Positions 17,698 to 28,005 of a stretch of 48,838 nucleotides of DNA are shown piece by piece. The stretch spans positions 98,026 to 146,863 of the forward strand of contig MGLK01000042.1 of the NCBI GenBank assembly GCA_001794825.1, given 5' to 3'. The DNA comes from Caulobacterales bacterium RIFCSPHIGHO2_01_FULL_70_19 (GTDB lineage: Bacteria; Pseudomonadota; Alphaproteobacteria; Caulobacterales; Caulobacteraceae). A model generated the notes under the pieces. That model did not search any database. It was not told where the DNA came from and saw only the letters and a program-made list of their open reading frames with translations. Positions within the stretch are counted from its first letter, which is position 1, and each line of letters starts with the position of its first letter. Both the position numbers and the translations under genes were made by a program.

Positions 17698-18033
17698 ATG
17701 CACCGTCTCCTGACCATGAAACGGCTCAGCGTCCTGTTCCTGTGCACCTTCGCGGTGGCGGTCGGGCTGACCTTCGCCTGGCAGGGGCTGGTCAAGGCGC
17801 CGGAAGAGCGTTGCGAGGCCAGCGGCCGTTGGTGGGATCCCGAAGGCCGCGAGTGCGCCAAGCCGATCTCGATCGCCGAGATCACGGGACGGCCTATCGG
17901 CGTCAGCCGCGCCGAGGCCTCGGACGCCAAGAATCGCGAGCTGATCGCCATCGAGGACCGGCTGCAGGCGCAGAAGGACGCCCGCGACGCCGACGCCGCG
18001 CGCCAGCGCGCCGCCCTCGCCGAACAGCGCTGA
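17698..18033 (+). CDS. Small membrane-anchored protein with a paired-cysteine motif
   Basis: A 111-residue protein of unknown function. It has a basic N-terminus, a signal anchor or uncleaved signal at about 10-28, then CEASGRWWDPEGREC (Cys39 and Cys53), and an Ala/Arg/Glu-rich C-terminal part (72-110) that looks helical or coiled-coil. The Cys-rich loop should face the periplasm and could form a disulfide. The ATG at 17698 has a weak GGA seven bases upstream; the ATG at 17716 (MKRLSVLFL) is a good alternative. Its stop codon directly abuts that of the convergent adenosyltransferase gene. Confidence 0.72.
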   Translation: MHRLLTMKRLSVLFLCTFAVAVGLTFAWQGLVKAPEERCEASGRWWDPEGRECAKPISIAEITGRPIGVSRAEASDAKNRELIAIEDRLQAQKDARDADAARQRAALAEQR

Positions 18034-18606
18034 TCAGCGGGTCGCGCCCGGAACCCACTTCACGTCGTCGGCCCCGTTGGCGTTGGCCCGGCGCGCGGCC
18101 ACGAACAGGTGGTCCGAAAGCCTGTTGAGATAGCGGATCGCGGCCGGCGTCACCGCCTCGCCCGCTTCCATCAGCCGCACCGCCTCGCGTTCGGCGCGGC
18201 GGCAGACCGTGCGGGCCAGATGCAGGTGGGCCGACAGGGCCGAGCCGCCCGGGAGGATGAAGCTGTCGAGGGCCTTCAGGCTCTCGTTCATCCAGTCGAT
18301 CTCCTGCTCCAGCCGCTCCACCTGGCCGTCGAGGATGCGCAGCGCCTCCCATTTCGGCGGCGGGTCCAGCGGCGTGGCGAGGTCGGCGCCGAGGTCGAAC
18401 AGCTCGTTCTGGATACGCCCCAGCATGGCGTCGATACGGTCGTTCTGGCCCGAATGCAGTCGGGCCACGCCGATCACGGCGTTCAGCTCGTCGACGGCCC
18501 CGTAGGCCTCGACCCGCGGATCGGTCTTGGAGACCGGCGCGCCGGAGGCGAGCCGGGTCTGACCGGCGTCCCCGGTCTTCGTATAGATGCGGTTGAGAAC
18601 GACCAC
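18034..18606 (-). CDS. Corrinoid ATP:cob(I)alamin adenosyltransferase (PduO type)
   Basis: A 190-residue PduO-type adenosyltransferase that converts cob(I)alamin to adenosylcobalamin. The ATP-binding N-terminus (RIYTKTGDAGQTRLASG), the YGAVDELNAVIGVAR helix and the conserved FILPGGSALSAHLHLARTVCRRAERE are diagnostic. It starts with GTG at 18606, 4 nt after the stop of a small twin-transmembrane protein gene, an arrangement common in alphaproteobacteria. It would supply cofactor to B12-dependent mutases or reductases encoded elsewhere. Confidence 0.95.
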   Translation of the reverse strand: MVVLNRIYTKTGDAGQTRLASGAPVSKTDPRVEAYGAVDELNAVIGVARLHSGQNDRIDAMLGRIQNELFDLGADLATPLDPPPKWEALRILDGQVERLEQEIDWMNESLKALDSFILPGGSALSAHLHLARTVCRRAEREAVRLMEAGEAVTPAAIRYLNRLSDHLFVAARRANANGADDVKWVPGATR

Positions 18607-18610
18607 GGAG

Positions 18611-18823
18611 TCAGGCCCCGTGCGTGGATTTCCACCACATGCCGGCGACCAGAAGGATCACGGCCACCGCCTGCAGGGCGACGCGCAGCCGCATCAGCTT
18701 GTTGGAGCGCGACCGCGCCTCCGGCCCCTCCTGGTAGAGGGAGCGGATGCCGAAGCCGAGGGTGATCGCCACCGCGGCGATGGCGACGAGGATGAGGATG
18801 TCGAACACGGTCATGCCCGACAT
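18611..18823 (-). CDS. Twin transmembrane helix small protein (HIG1-like)
   Basis: A 70-residue protein with two transmembrane helices (about 7-25 and 47-63) joined by a basic loop containing RSLYQEGPEARSRSNKLMRLRV. The layout and the loop motif resemble the HIG1/twin-TM proteins of alphaproteobacteria, relatives of mitochondrial respiratory-supercomplex factors. It directly precedes the adenosyltransferase gene; an alternative ATG at 18814 would remove three residues. Its role in bacteria is not established. Confidence 0.85.
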   Translation of the reverse strand: MSGMTVFDILILVAIAAVAITLGFGIRSLYQEGPEARSRSNKLMRLRVALQAVAVILLVAGMWWKSTHGA

Positions 18824-18838
18824 CCTACGACCCCCGCG

Positions 18839-20230
<1,392 letters not shown>

Positions 20231-20258
20231 GGGTCGGTTCCGGTCGCTGTTCGGGCGG

Positions 20259-20287
20259 CCTATAGACCGCCAGACCCGGCGGAGCAA
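20259..20287 (-). promoter_or_regulatory. Candidate ahcY promoter
   Basis: On the minus strand TTGCTC (20282-20287) and TATAGG (20259-20264) are separated by exactly 17 bp, which would start transcription about 20-25 nt before the ahcY ATG. The -35 lies directly beside the palindromic operator at 20289-20316. Inferred from consensus and spacing only. Confidence 0.45.
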
Positions 20288-20288
20288 G

Positions 20289-20316
20289 AATCATATAAGG
20301 AAGTCTTTATATGATT
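20289..20316. promoter_or_regulatory. Palindromic operator upstream of ahcY (SAH/methionine-type ArsR operator)
   Basis: Two perfect 10-bp arms, AATCATATAA and TTATATGATT, flank the 8-nt spacer GGAAGTCT. The AT-rich palindrome stands out in a GC-rich region. The inner part has the form CATATAA-N8-TTATATG, close to the ATATAAAGA-type sites I recall for ArsR-family SAH/methionine regulators before methyl-cycle genes. It abuts the -35 of ahcY and lies 69 nt before the divergent amidohydrolase gene, so it could control either or both. Confidence 0.7.
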
Positions 20317-20385
20317 GGCCGGGCGGCTGGCTGGCGAAGCCGCCGGTTCTGCGCTCTATTCCTTCCCGACTACGGGGAGGGAAAG

Positions 20386-21717
20386 ATGCGGGGATCGGGG
20401 ATGATGCTGGCTGCGGCCGCGGCCTCGGCGATCATGGTGGGAGCGGTCCGGGCGCAGCCCGCGCCCCCTCCCGAGGCTCCGGTCATTCTCGTCCAGGCCG
20501 GCAGACTTCTGGATCGACCCGGACAACCGGCCCGCGGGCCCTCGACCGTGGTCGTGCGGGACGGCGTCATCGTCGAGGTGCGGGACGGGTTCGTCGACGC
20601 CTCGGCCTGGCCAGGAGCGCGGGTGATCGACCAGCGCGACCGTTTCGTCCTGCCGGGTCTGATCGACAGTCACGTGCATCTGGTCTCCGATCTCGGCGGC
20701 CAGGCCGGCTTCCTGTCCGCCATCACCGAGAACCTGCCGACGCACGCCTACCGGGCGGCGGAGAACGCCGAGAAGACCCTGATGGCCGGCTTCACCACGG
20801 TGCGGAACCTCGGCGACGACGGCGGGGTGACGCTGGCGCTGCGCGACGCCACCGCTGAACATCGCCTTGCGGGGCCGCGCATCGTGGACGCCGGAAACAG
20901 CATCTCGACCACGTCGGGGCACATGGATTCCCGGCTCGGCTTCAACGACGACTTCCGTGAGACCGTGCGGCACGACAACGTCTGCAACGGCCCGGAAAGC
21001 TGCCGCGAGGCCGTACGGCTGCAGGTCGGCCGGGGCGCCGATGTGATCAAGATCGCCACCACGGGCGGGGTCAACAGCCGCATCGGCGCGGGCCTGGGCG
21101 CGCAGATGTTCGAAGACGAGGCGCGCGCCCTGATCGAGACCGCCCACCTGTACGGCCTCAGGGTGGCGGTGCACGCCCACGGCGCAGACGGGATCAACCT
21201 GGCCCTGCGGCTCGGCGCCGATTCCATCGAGCACGGCACCATCTTCGACGACGAGACGCTTCGCCTGTTCCGTCAGTCAGGCGCCTACTATGTGCCTACC
21301 CTTTCGACGGTGAACGGCTACATCGAGCGGCTCGCCGCCGACCCGAACGCCTACCCGCCCGAGGTGCTGCCCAAGATCCGGTGGCGGATCTCGATCACCG
21401 GCCAGTCGCTCGCGCGCGCCGTGCCGGCCGGCGTGCGCATCGCCTTCGGCACCGACGCCGGCGTGTCGAAGCACGGCCGCAACGCCGACGAGTTCGCCCT
21501 GATGGTCCAGCACGGCATGACCCCGATGCAGGCGCTGGAAGCCGCCACGGTCAACGCCGCCGATCTGCTGGGTCTGGCTGACGAGATCGGCTCGCTGGAG
21601 CCCGGCAAGCGCGCCGACATCATCGCCGTCGACGGCGATCCCCTCGAGGACGTGACCGTGCTCACCGACATGGACTTCGTGATGCGCGACGGACGGGTGT
21701 ACCGCGACGACCGGTGA
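20386..21717 (+). CDS. Exported metal-dependent amidohydrolase (Xaa-dipeptidase/imidazolonepropionase-like)
   Basis: A 443-residue amidohydrolase with a Sec signal peptide (cleavage near residue 23, VRA-QP). All ligands of a binuclear site are present: DSHVHL (His96, His98), a candidate carbamylated lysine in VIKIATTGG (Lys222), VHAHG (His263/265), IEHGT (His283) and GTDAG (Asp357). The family includes Caulobacter Cc2672-type enzymes that cleave dipeptides with C-terminal Arg or Lys, which I give as the best guess. The ATG at 20386 has GGGGAGGG upstream; the longer frame from 20311 would start inside the ahcY operator. Confidence 0.9.
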   Translation: MRGSGMMLAAAAASAIMVGAVRAQPAPPPEAPVILVQAGRLLDRPGQPARGPSTVVVRDGVIVEVRDGFVDASAWPGARVIDQRDRFVLPGLIDSHVHLVSDLGGQAGFLSAITENLPTHAYRAAENAEKTLMAGFTTVRNLGDDGGVTLALRDATAEHRLAGPRIVDAGNSISTTSGHMDSRLGFNDDFRETVRHDNVCNGPESCREAVRLQVGRGADVIKIATTGGVNSRIGAGLGAQMFEDEARALIETAHLYGLRVAVHAHGADGINLALRLGADSIEHGTIFDDETLRLFRQSGAYYVPTLSTVNGYIERLAADPNAYPPEVLPKIRWRISITGQSLARAVPAGVRIAFGTDAGVSKHGRNADEFALMVQHGMTPMQALEAATVNAADLLGLADEIGSLEPGKRADIIAVDGDPLEDVTVLTDMDFVMRDGRVYRDDR

Positions 21718-21759
21718 AGTCGGCTTGGCGCGGGCGGGCCGCTTGTCTAGGTATCTGCC

Positions 21760-22752
21760 ATGACCTGCGACCTCTCCACGCCCCGCCACGACTGGACGCT
21801 CGAGGAGGTCGAGGCGCTGTTCGCCCGCCCGTTCATGGAGCTGGTCTACGACGCCGCGACCGTGCACCGGCGCTGGTTCGACCCGTCCGAGGTGCAGAAG
21901 AGCCAGCTGCTGTCGATCAAGACCGGCGGCTGCGCCGAGAACTGCGGCTACTGCTCGCAGTCCGCCAGCTTCGACACCGGCCTGAAGGCGGAGAAGCTGA
22001 TGGACGCCCGGGCCGTGATCGCCGAGGCCATGGCGGCGAAGGCCGGCGGGGCCAGCCGCTTCTGCATGGGCGCGGCGTGGCGCGAGCTGAAGGACCGCGA
22101 CACGCCGAAGCTGGCGTCGATGATCGCGGGGGTGAAGGCCCTGGGGCTGGAGACCTGCGCCACCCTGGGGATGCTGACGGCGGACCAGGCGCGGCAGCTG
22201 AAGGCCGCCGGGCTGGACTACTACAACCACAACCTGGACACCGGGCCGGAGTACTACGCCGAAGTGGTGACCACCCGGACGTATCGGGACCGGCTGGAGA
22301 CCCTGGCCCATGTGCGCGAGGCGGGGATGAGCACCTGCTGCGGCGGCATTGTGGGGATGGGCGAGTCGCGGCGCGACCGGGCCGGCCTGCTGCACGCCCT
22401 GGCCACCCTTCCGGAGCATCCCGACAGCCTGCCGGTCAATGCGCTGGTGCCGGTCACCGGCACACCCTTGGGCGACCGGGTGAAGCGGGACGGGGAGATC
22501 GACCCGATCGAGTTCGTGCGCACCGTGGCCGTGGCCCGGCTCGTCTGCCCGAAGGCGATGGTGCGCCTGTCGGCCGGGCGCGAGACCATGAGCCCGGAGA
22601 TGCAGGCCCTGTGCTTCCTCGCCGGGGCCAATTCCATCTTCGTCGGGGGCAAGCTGCTGACCACGCCCAATCCGGAGCAGGACGAGGACGCCCGTCTGTT
22701 CGCCCTGCTGGACCTGAAGCCGATGGAAACGGCGGCCCAGGCGGCCGCCTGA
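21760..22752 (+). CDS. bioB: Biotin synthase
   Basis: A 330-residue radical-SAM enzyme that inserts sulfur into dethiobiotin. The [4Fe-4S] cysteines are Cys58, Cys62 and Cys65 ([11 protein letters not shown]). The [2Fe-2S] ligands are Cys102, Cys133 and Cys193, with the conserved Arg of [23 protein letters not shown] is also diagnostic. The start [12 protein letters not shown] lies 43 nt after the amidohydrolase stop, so the two may be cotranscribed. No bioF, bioD or bioA is in the window. Confidence 0.97.
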   Translation: MTCDLSTPRHDWTLEEVEALFARPFMELVYDAATVHRRWFDPSEVQKSQLLSIKTGGCAENCGYCSQSASFDTGLKAEKLMDARAVIAEAMAAKAGGASRFCMGAAWRELKDRDTPKLASMIAGVKALGLETCATLGMLTADQARQLKAAGLDYYNHNLDTGPEYYAEVVTTRTYRDRLETLAHVREAGMSTCCGGIVGMGESRRDRAGLLHALATLPEHPDSLPVNALVPVTGTPLGDRVKRDGEIDPIEFVRTVAVARLVCPKAMVRLSAGRETMSPEMQALCFLAGANSIFVGGKLLTTPNPEQDEDARLFALLDLKPMETAAQAAA

Positions 22753-22799
22753 CCCCGAACCGGCCCTGGCGGCGGGGCCCACGGAATCCGCGCCGGGGC

Positions 22800-22827
22800 C
22801 TTGCGGGCGGGGGGGTGTTTCCCATAT
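22800..22827 (+). promoter_or_regulatory. Candidate heat-shock (sigma-32) promoter of dnaK
   Basis: CTTGCGG (22800-22806) and TCCCATAT (22820-22827) match the sigma-32 pattern CTTGAA/CCCCATNT, with a 14-bp spacer inside the known 13-15 bp window. The site lies about 150 nt before dnaK. This is the expected control of dnaK in Caulobacter-like bacteria. Confidence 0.65.
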
Positions 22828-22847
22828 CGGCGACAACCGCCGGAAAA

Positions 22848-22864
22848 CCCCGCGTTTCGTGGGG
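22848..22864 (+). promoter_or_regulatory. Hairpin in the dnaK leader
   Basis: CCCCGCG-TTT-CGTGGGG can form a 7-bp stem (one G-U pair) with a 3-nt loop, starting about 14 nt after the expected transcription start. It is followed by about 110 nt of leader before the dnaK ATG. It could stabilise the mRNA 5' end or be accidental. Confidence 0.35.
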
Positions 22865-22975
22865 CTATCGGGCGAGACGACATCAACAGATCGGACCCTT
22901 TATCGGGGGCGGTCACGCGCGGCGCTCCCTGCGAGGCCGCCGCATCGCCCGCTGAACGGAGAGAAGAACAAGCCC

Positions 22976-24883
<1,908 letters not shown>

Positions 24884-24902
24884 CGACGGCGTAGAAGCTC
24901 AG

Positions 24903-24937
24903 GGCCCCGCTTGTCTTTCCGACGGGCGGGGCCTTTT
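24903..24937 (+). terminator. Intrinsic terminator between dnaK and dnaJ
   Basis: GGCCCCGC (24903-24910) and GCGGGGCC (24926-24933) form a perfect 8-bp GC stem with a 15-nt loop, followed by TTTT. It lies 20 nt after the dnaK stop and would attenuate read-through into dnaJ. Confidence 0.8.
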
Positions 24938-25052
24938 CATGAAACTTGCATCGAAAGATCGGGCGCCCATGTCAGTCCGGTCGACGCCACAGCTTCAGAC
25001 GCCCGGAACAAGGGCGCGGGGCGCGGCGGGAGAGTAAGAGGACGAACGCCGG

Positions 25053-26222
25053 ATGGCGCGGGACTATTACGAGATTCTGGGAGTCGAGCGGACGGTCGAC
25101 GCGGCCGGCCTGAAGTCGGCCTATCGCAAGCTGGCCATGCAGCACCACCCCGACCGCAACGGCGGTTGCGAGGAGGCGATGGCGCGCTTCAAGGAGATAT
25201 CCGAAGCCTATTCGGTGCTCTCCGACGAGCAGAAGCGCGCGGCCTACGACCGCTTCGGCCACGCCGGCGTCAACGGCGGCGGCGGCAACCCCTTCGGGGC
25301 CGGCGGCGCCGGCTTCGCCGACGTCAACGACATCTTCTCCCAGGTGTTCGGTGAGGCCTTCGGCGACGTGTTCGGCGGCCGGACCGGCCGGCAGGCGGGT
25401 CCGCGGCGCGGCTCGGACCTGCGCTACGACCTCGAGATCACCCTCGAGCAGGCCTACAAGGGCGCCGACGTCGAGATCGCGGTGCCCACCACCGCTGTTT
25501 GCGAGACTTGCGAGGGGTCGGGCGCCAAGCCGGGGACCAAGCCGGTCACCTGCACCACCTGCCAGGGCGCCGGTCGCGTGCGCACCGCCAACGGCTTCTT
25601 CCAGGTCGAGCGCACCTGCCCCCGTTGCGGCGGCCAGGGCCAGATGATCGCCGAGCCGTGCGGGACCTGCCACGGCCACGGTCAGGTGCGGAAGAATCGC
25701 AAGCTCCAGCTCAAGGTGCCCGCCGGGGTAGACGACGGATCGCGCATCCGCCTTTCCGGCGAGGGCGACGCCGGCCAGCGCGGCGGGCCGCGCGGCGACC
25801 TCTACGTCTTCATCTCGGTGACGCCGCACGAGCTGTTCGAGCGCGACAACCTCGACCTGCTGGTCACCGTGCCGGTGCCGATGACCGTGGCGGCGCTGGG
25901 CGGCGAGATCGAGGCCCCCTGCCTGGTCTCCGACGCCTGCGACGGGCGCTGCAAGCAGTCGGTGGCCGTCCCCGCGGGGGCCCAGACCGGCAAGACCGTG
26001 CGCATCAAGGGCAAGGGCATGCCCCACCTGAACGGCCGCCAGCGCGGCGACCTGGTGGTCGAGCTTTTCGTCGAAACGCCGACCGACCTGACGCCGCATC
26101 AGAAGGCGCTGCTTGAAGAGCTGGCCGCCTCGCTCGGCGAGAGCCAGACGCCGCGCAACACCAGCTTCGCCGGCAAGGCCAAGCGCTTCTGGGCCGACAT
26201 CCTCGGGGAAACGGCCCAGTGA
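25053..26222 (+). CDS. dnaJ: Molecular chaperone DnaJ
   Basis: A 389-residue Hsp40 co-chaperone that stimulates DnaK ATPase. It has a J domain with HPD at 32-34, a Gly/Phe-rich linker (about 73-115), and four zinc-binding repeats: CETCEGSG (150), CTTCQGAG (167), CPRCGGQG (189) and CGTCHGHG (203). The C-terminal domain is usual except for three extra cysteines in APCLVSDACDGRCKQ (Cys290, 296, 300), where most DnaJ proteins have a short cysteine-free turn. It is followed 19 nt later by dapB. Confidence 0.97.
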   Translation: MARDYYEILGVERTVDAAGLKSAYRKLAMQHHPDRNGGCEEAMARFKEISEAYSVLSDEQKRAAYDRFGHAGVNGGGGNPFGAGGAGFADVNDIFSQVFGEAFGDVFGGRTGRQAGPRRGSDLRYDLEITLEQAYKGADVEIAVPTTAVCETCEGSGAKPGTKPVTCTTCQGAGRVRTANGFFQVERTCPRCGGQGQMIAEPCGTCHGHGQVRKNRKLQLKVPAGVDDGSRIRLSGEGDAGQRGGPRGDLYVFISVTPHELFERDNLDLLVTVPVPMTVAALGGEIEAPCLVSDACDGRCKQSVAVPAGAQTGKTVRIKGKGMPHLNGRQRGDLVVELFVETPTDLTPHQKALLEELAASLGESQTPRNTSFAGKAKRFWADILGETAQ

Positions 26223-26241
26223 TCACGCCGGGGGGCAGGAT

Positions 26242-26991
26242 TTGAGCGCCATCTTTCACGCCGGAATCTCCGGCGCCCGCGGCCGGATGGGCCGCGCCGT
26301 CTCGGCCGTGCTGGACGCGCGGGAGGACGTGGTGGTCGCCGCCCGCTTCGACCGCGGCGAGACGCCGGACGTATCCCTGTGCGACGTGATCATCGACTTC
26401 TCGACCGCCGACGCTTCCGTCGAGCTGGCTCGGACCTGCGCCGCCCGGGGCGGACCCGCTCTGGTGATCGGCTCCACCGGCCTGTCGCCGGAGCAGGAGG
26501 GCGAGATCCTCAAGGCGGCGGAGAAGATCGCCATCGTGCGCAGCGGCAACTTCTCGCTGGGCGTCAACATTCTCATCGGCCTGGTGCAGCACGCCGCGCA
26601 GCGGCTCGATGCGGCCGACTGGGACATCGAGATCGCCGAGGCCCACCACCGCCGCAAGGTCGACGCCCCCTCGGGCACCGCCCTGATGCTCGGCGAGGCG
26701 GCGGCCGAGGGACGCGGCGAGGATCTGTTGACCCTGCGGGCCGCCCCTTGGGACGGGATCACCGGACCCCGACCCGAAGGGAAGATCGGCTTCGCCTCGG
26801 TTCGCGCCGGCGGGATCGTCGGCGAGCACACGGTGATGTTCGCTTCGGACGACGAGGTGCTGACCCTCAGCCACTCGGCGATCGACCGATCGCTTTTCGC
26901 CAAGGGCGCCGTGGCCGCCGCCGCATGGGTGCGCAGCCGCAAGCCGGGCCTTTACGACATGCAGGACGTTCTGGGCTTCCGCCAGGCGTGA
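26242..26991 (+). CDS. dapB: 4-hydroxy-tetrahydrodipicolinate reductase
   Basis: A 249-residue enzyme of lysine/diaminopimelate synthesis that reduces HTPA to tetrahydrodipicolinate. The NAD(P)-binding start GISGARGRMGRAV, VIGSTGLS, NFSLGVNIL and the catalytic EAHHRRKVDAPSGTA are clear. The conserved N-terminus begins at TTG 26242, preceded by GGGGGCAGGA; no ATG lies between the dnaJ stop and this point. It is somewhat shorter than common 260-270-residue DapB because the segment between the first Rossmann strand and CDVIIDFST is reduced. The dnaJ-dapB spacing of 19 nt suggests one transcript. Confidence 0.95.
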   Translation: MSAIFHAGISGARGRMGRAVSAVLDAREDVVVAARFDRGETPDVSLCDVIIDFSTADASVELARTCAARGGPALVIGSTGLSPEQEGEILKAAEKIAIVRSGNFSLGVNILIGLVQHAAQRLDAADWDIEIAEAHHRRKVDAPSGTALMLGEAAAEGRGEDLLTLRAAPWDGITGPRPEGKIGFASVRAGGIVGEHTVMFASDDEVLTLSHSAIDRSLFAKGAVAAAAWVRSRKPGLYDMQDVLGFRQA

Positions 26992-26997
26992 GCCGCT

Positions 26998-27360
26998 TCA
27001 GTGCGCGTGGCGCGTCCGGTGCGCGCCGCCGGTCACCAGCGTCTTGATCAGGAAGAAGACGGCGATGACGATGGCGTAGCCCAGGAACAGGGCCAGCAGC
27101 GCCATCCAGAAGCCGAGCGTCAGCAGCGGCGGCAGGACCAGCGGCGCGCCGTCCAGCACCGGACGGATCACACCGATAACGACGTGGACGAGGGCGGCGC
27201 CGAGCGCGGTGGCCCAGAGGCGTCTCCAGCCGGTCATCAGCAGGGCCGCGATCACCGCGATGAGCAGGCCCGTGACCTGGTTGACGCCGTCGAACCCGCC
27301 CTGCGCCAGGCCGAACAGGCCCGACAGGATGGCGCCGATCGAATCGAACAGGGACTCCAT
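26998..27360 (-). CDS. Hypothetical multi-pass membrane protein
   Basis: A 120-residue integral membrane protein with about three hydrophobic segments (roughly 28-45, 50-66 and 76-108) and a basic, His-rich C-terminal tail (GGAHRTRHAH). I do not recognise the family. The ATG at 27360 has GGGAGG upstream at good spacing, so expression is plausible. It converges with dapB at a 6-nt distance and lies downstream of dut on the same strand. Confidence 0.72.
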   Translation of the reverse strand: MESLFDSIGAILSGLFGLAQGGFDGVNQVTGLLIAVIAALLMTGWRRLWATALGAALVHVVIGVIRPVLDGAPLVLPPLLTLGFWMALLALFLGYAIVIAVFFLIKTLVTGGAHRTRHAH

Positions 27361-27432
27361 ACGCCGACCTCCCTCTCATGCGGCCAGCTTGGCCGTGGAG
27401 CAGGGTTAACGTCGGTTTTCGGGTTTGGCTCC

Positions 27433-27882
27433 CTAGCGGCCCGTCGAACCGAAGCCGCCGGCCCCTCGCGCGGTTTCGTCCAGGCTCTCGAGCTCGACCA
27501 TGGCCGCCTGCTCGTGCCGGGCGATGACCATCTGGGCGATGCGCTCGCCCCGGCGGACGACGAACGGCTCCTGGCCGTGGTTGACCAGGATCACCCCGAC
27601 CTCGCCCCGATAGTCGCTGTCGATGGTGCCCGGCGAATTGAGGCAGGTGACGCCGTGCTTCAGCGCCAGTCCCGAACGCGGCCGCACCTGGGCCTCGAAG
27701 CCCGGCTCGAGCGCGATCTTCAACCCCGTGGGGACCAGCACCCGGGCGCCCGGGTGGAGCGTCAGCGGCGCCTCGTCGGCCACGGCCGCGCGGAGGTCCA
27801 TCCCCGCCGATCCGGTCGTCTCATAGGCCGGGAGCGGCAGGCCCTCCGAGTGCGGCAGGCGTTCGACGCGGACGGTTGTCAT
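27433..27882 (-). CDS. dut: dUTP diphosphatase
   Basis: A 149-residue trimeric dUTPase that hydrolyses dUTP to dUMP, limiting uracil in DNA and feeding thymidylate synthesis. All five motifs are visible: AGMDLRAA (I), RSGLALKHG (II), [13 protein letters not shown] (III), [10 protein letters not shown] (IV) and the C-terminal [10 protein letters not shown] (V). It lies downstream of coaBC on the same strand, separated by 123 nt; coaBC-dut is the usual order in Caulobacteraceae. Confidence 0.97.
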   Translation of the reverse strand: MTTVRVERLPHSEGLPLPAYETTGSAGMDLRAAVADEAPLTLHPGARVLVPTGLKIALEPGFEAQVRPRSGLALKHGVTCLNSPGTIDSDYRGEVGVILVNHGQEPFVVRRGERIAQMVIARHEQAAMVELESLDETARGAGGFGSTGR

Positions 27883-28005
27883 GGGCGGAGAGTCCTGAGG
27901 TAGCCGATGTCGCGCTTATCCCCTCTCCGGTCCCCCATTTCCACCCGGCATGTCGCGCATGTCCACGGTCTCATGTCTCCTGTCCGCCACCGCGCCGGCC
28001 GGGGC

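Noticed and set aside
20231-20288. SAH riboswitch before ahcY
   Set aside because: The short leader has a small CCGCC/GGCGG hairpin but I cannot fit the SAH or SAM riboswitch core; the palindrome upstream of the promoter is better explained as a protein operator.
27402-27420. Second CtrA box upstream of the membrane protein gene at 26998
   Set aside because: GTTAA is present but the second half-site reads TTTC instead of TTAA, so it is only a half match.
27883-28005. Repeated ATGTCGCGC and CATGTC words between dut and coaBC
   Set aside because: The copies are irregularly spaced and short, and I see no hairpin or promoter logic; probably chance.
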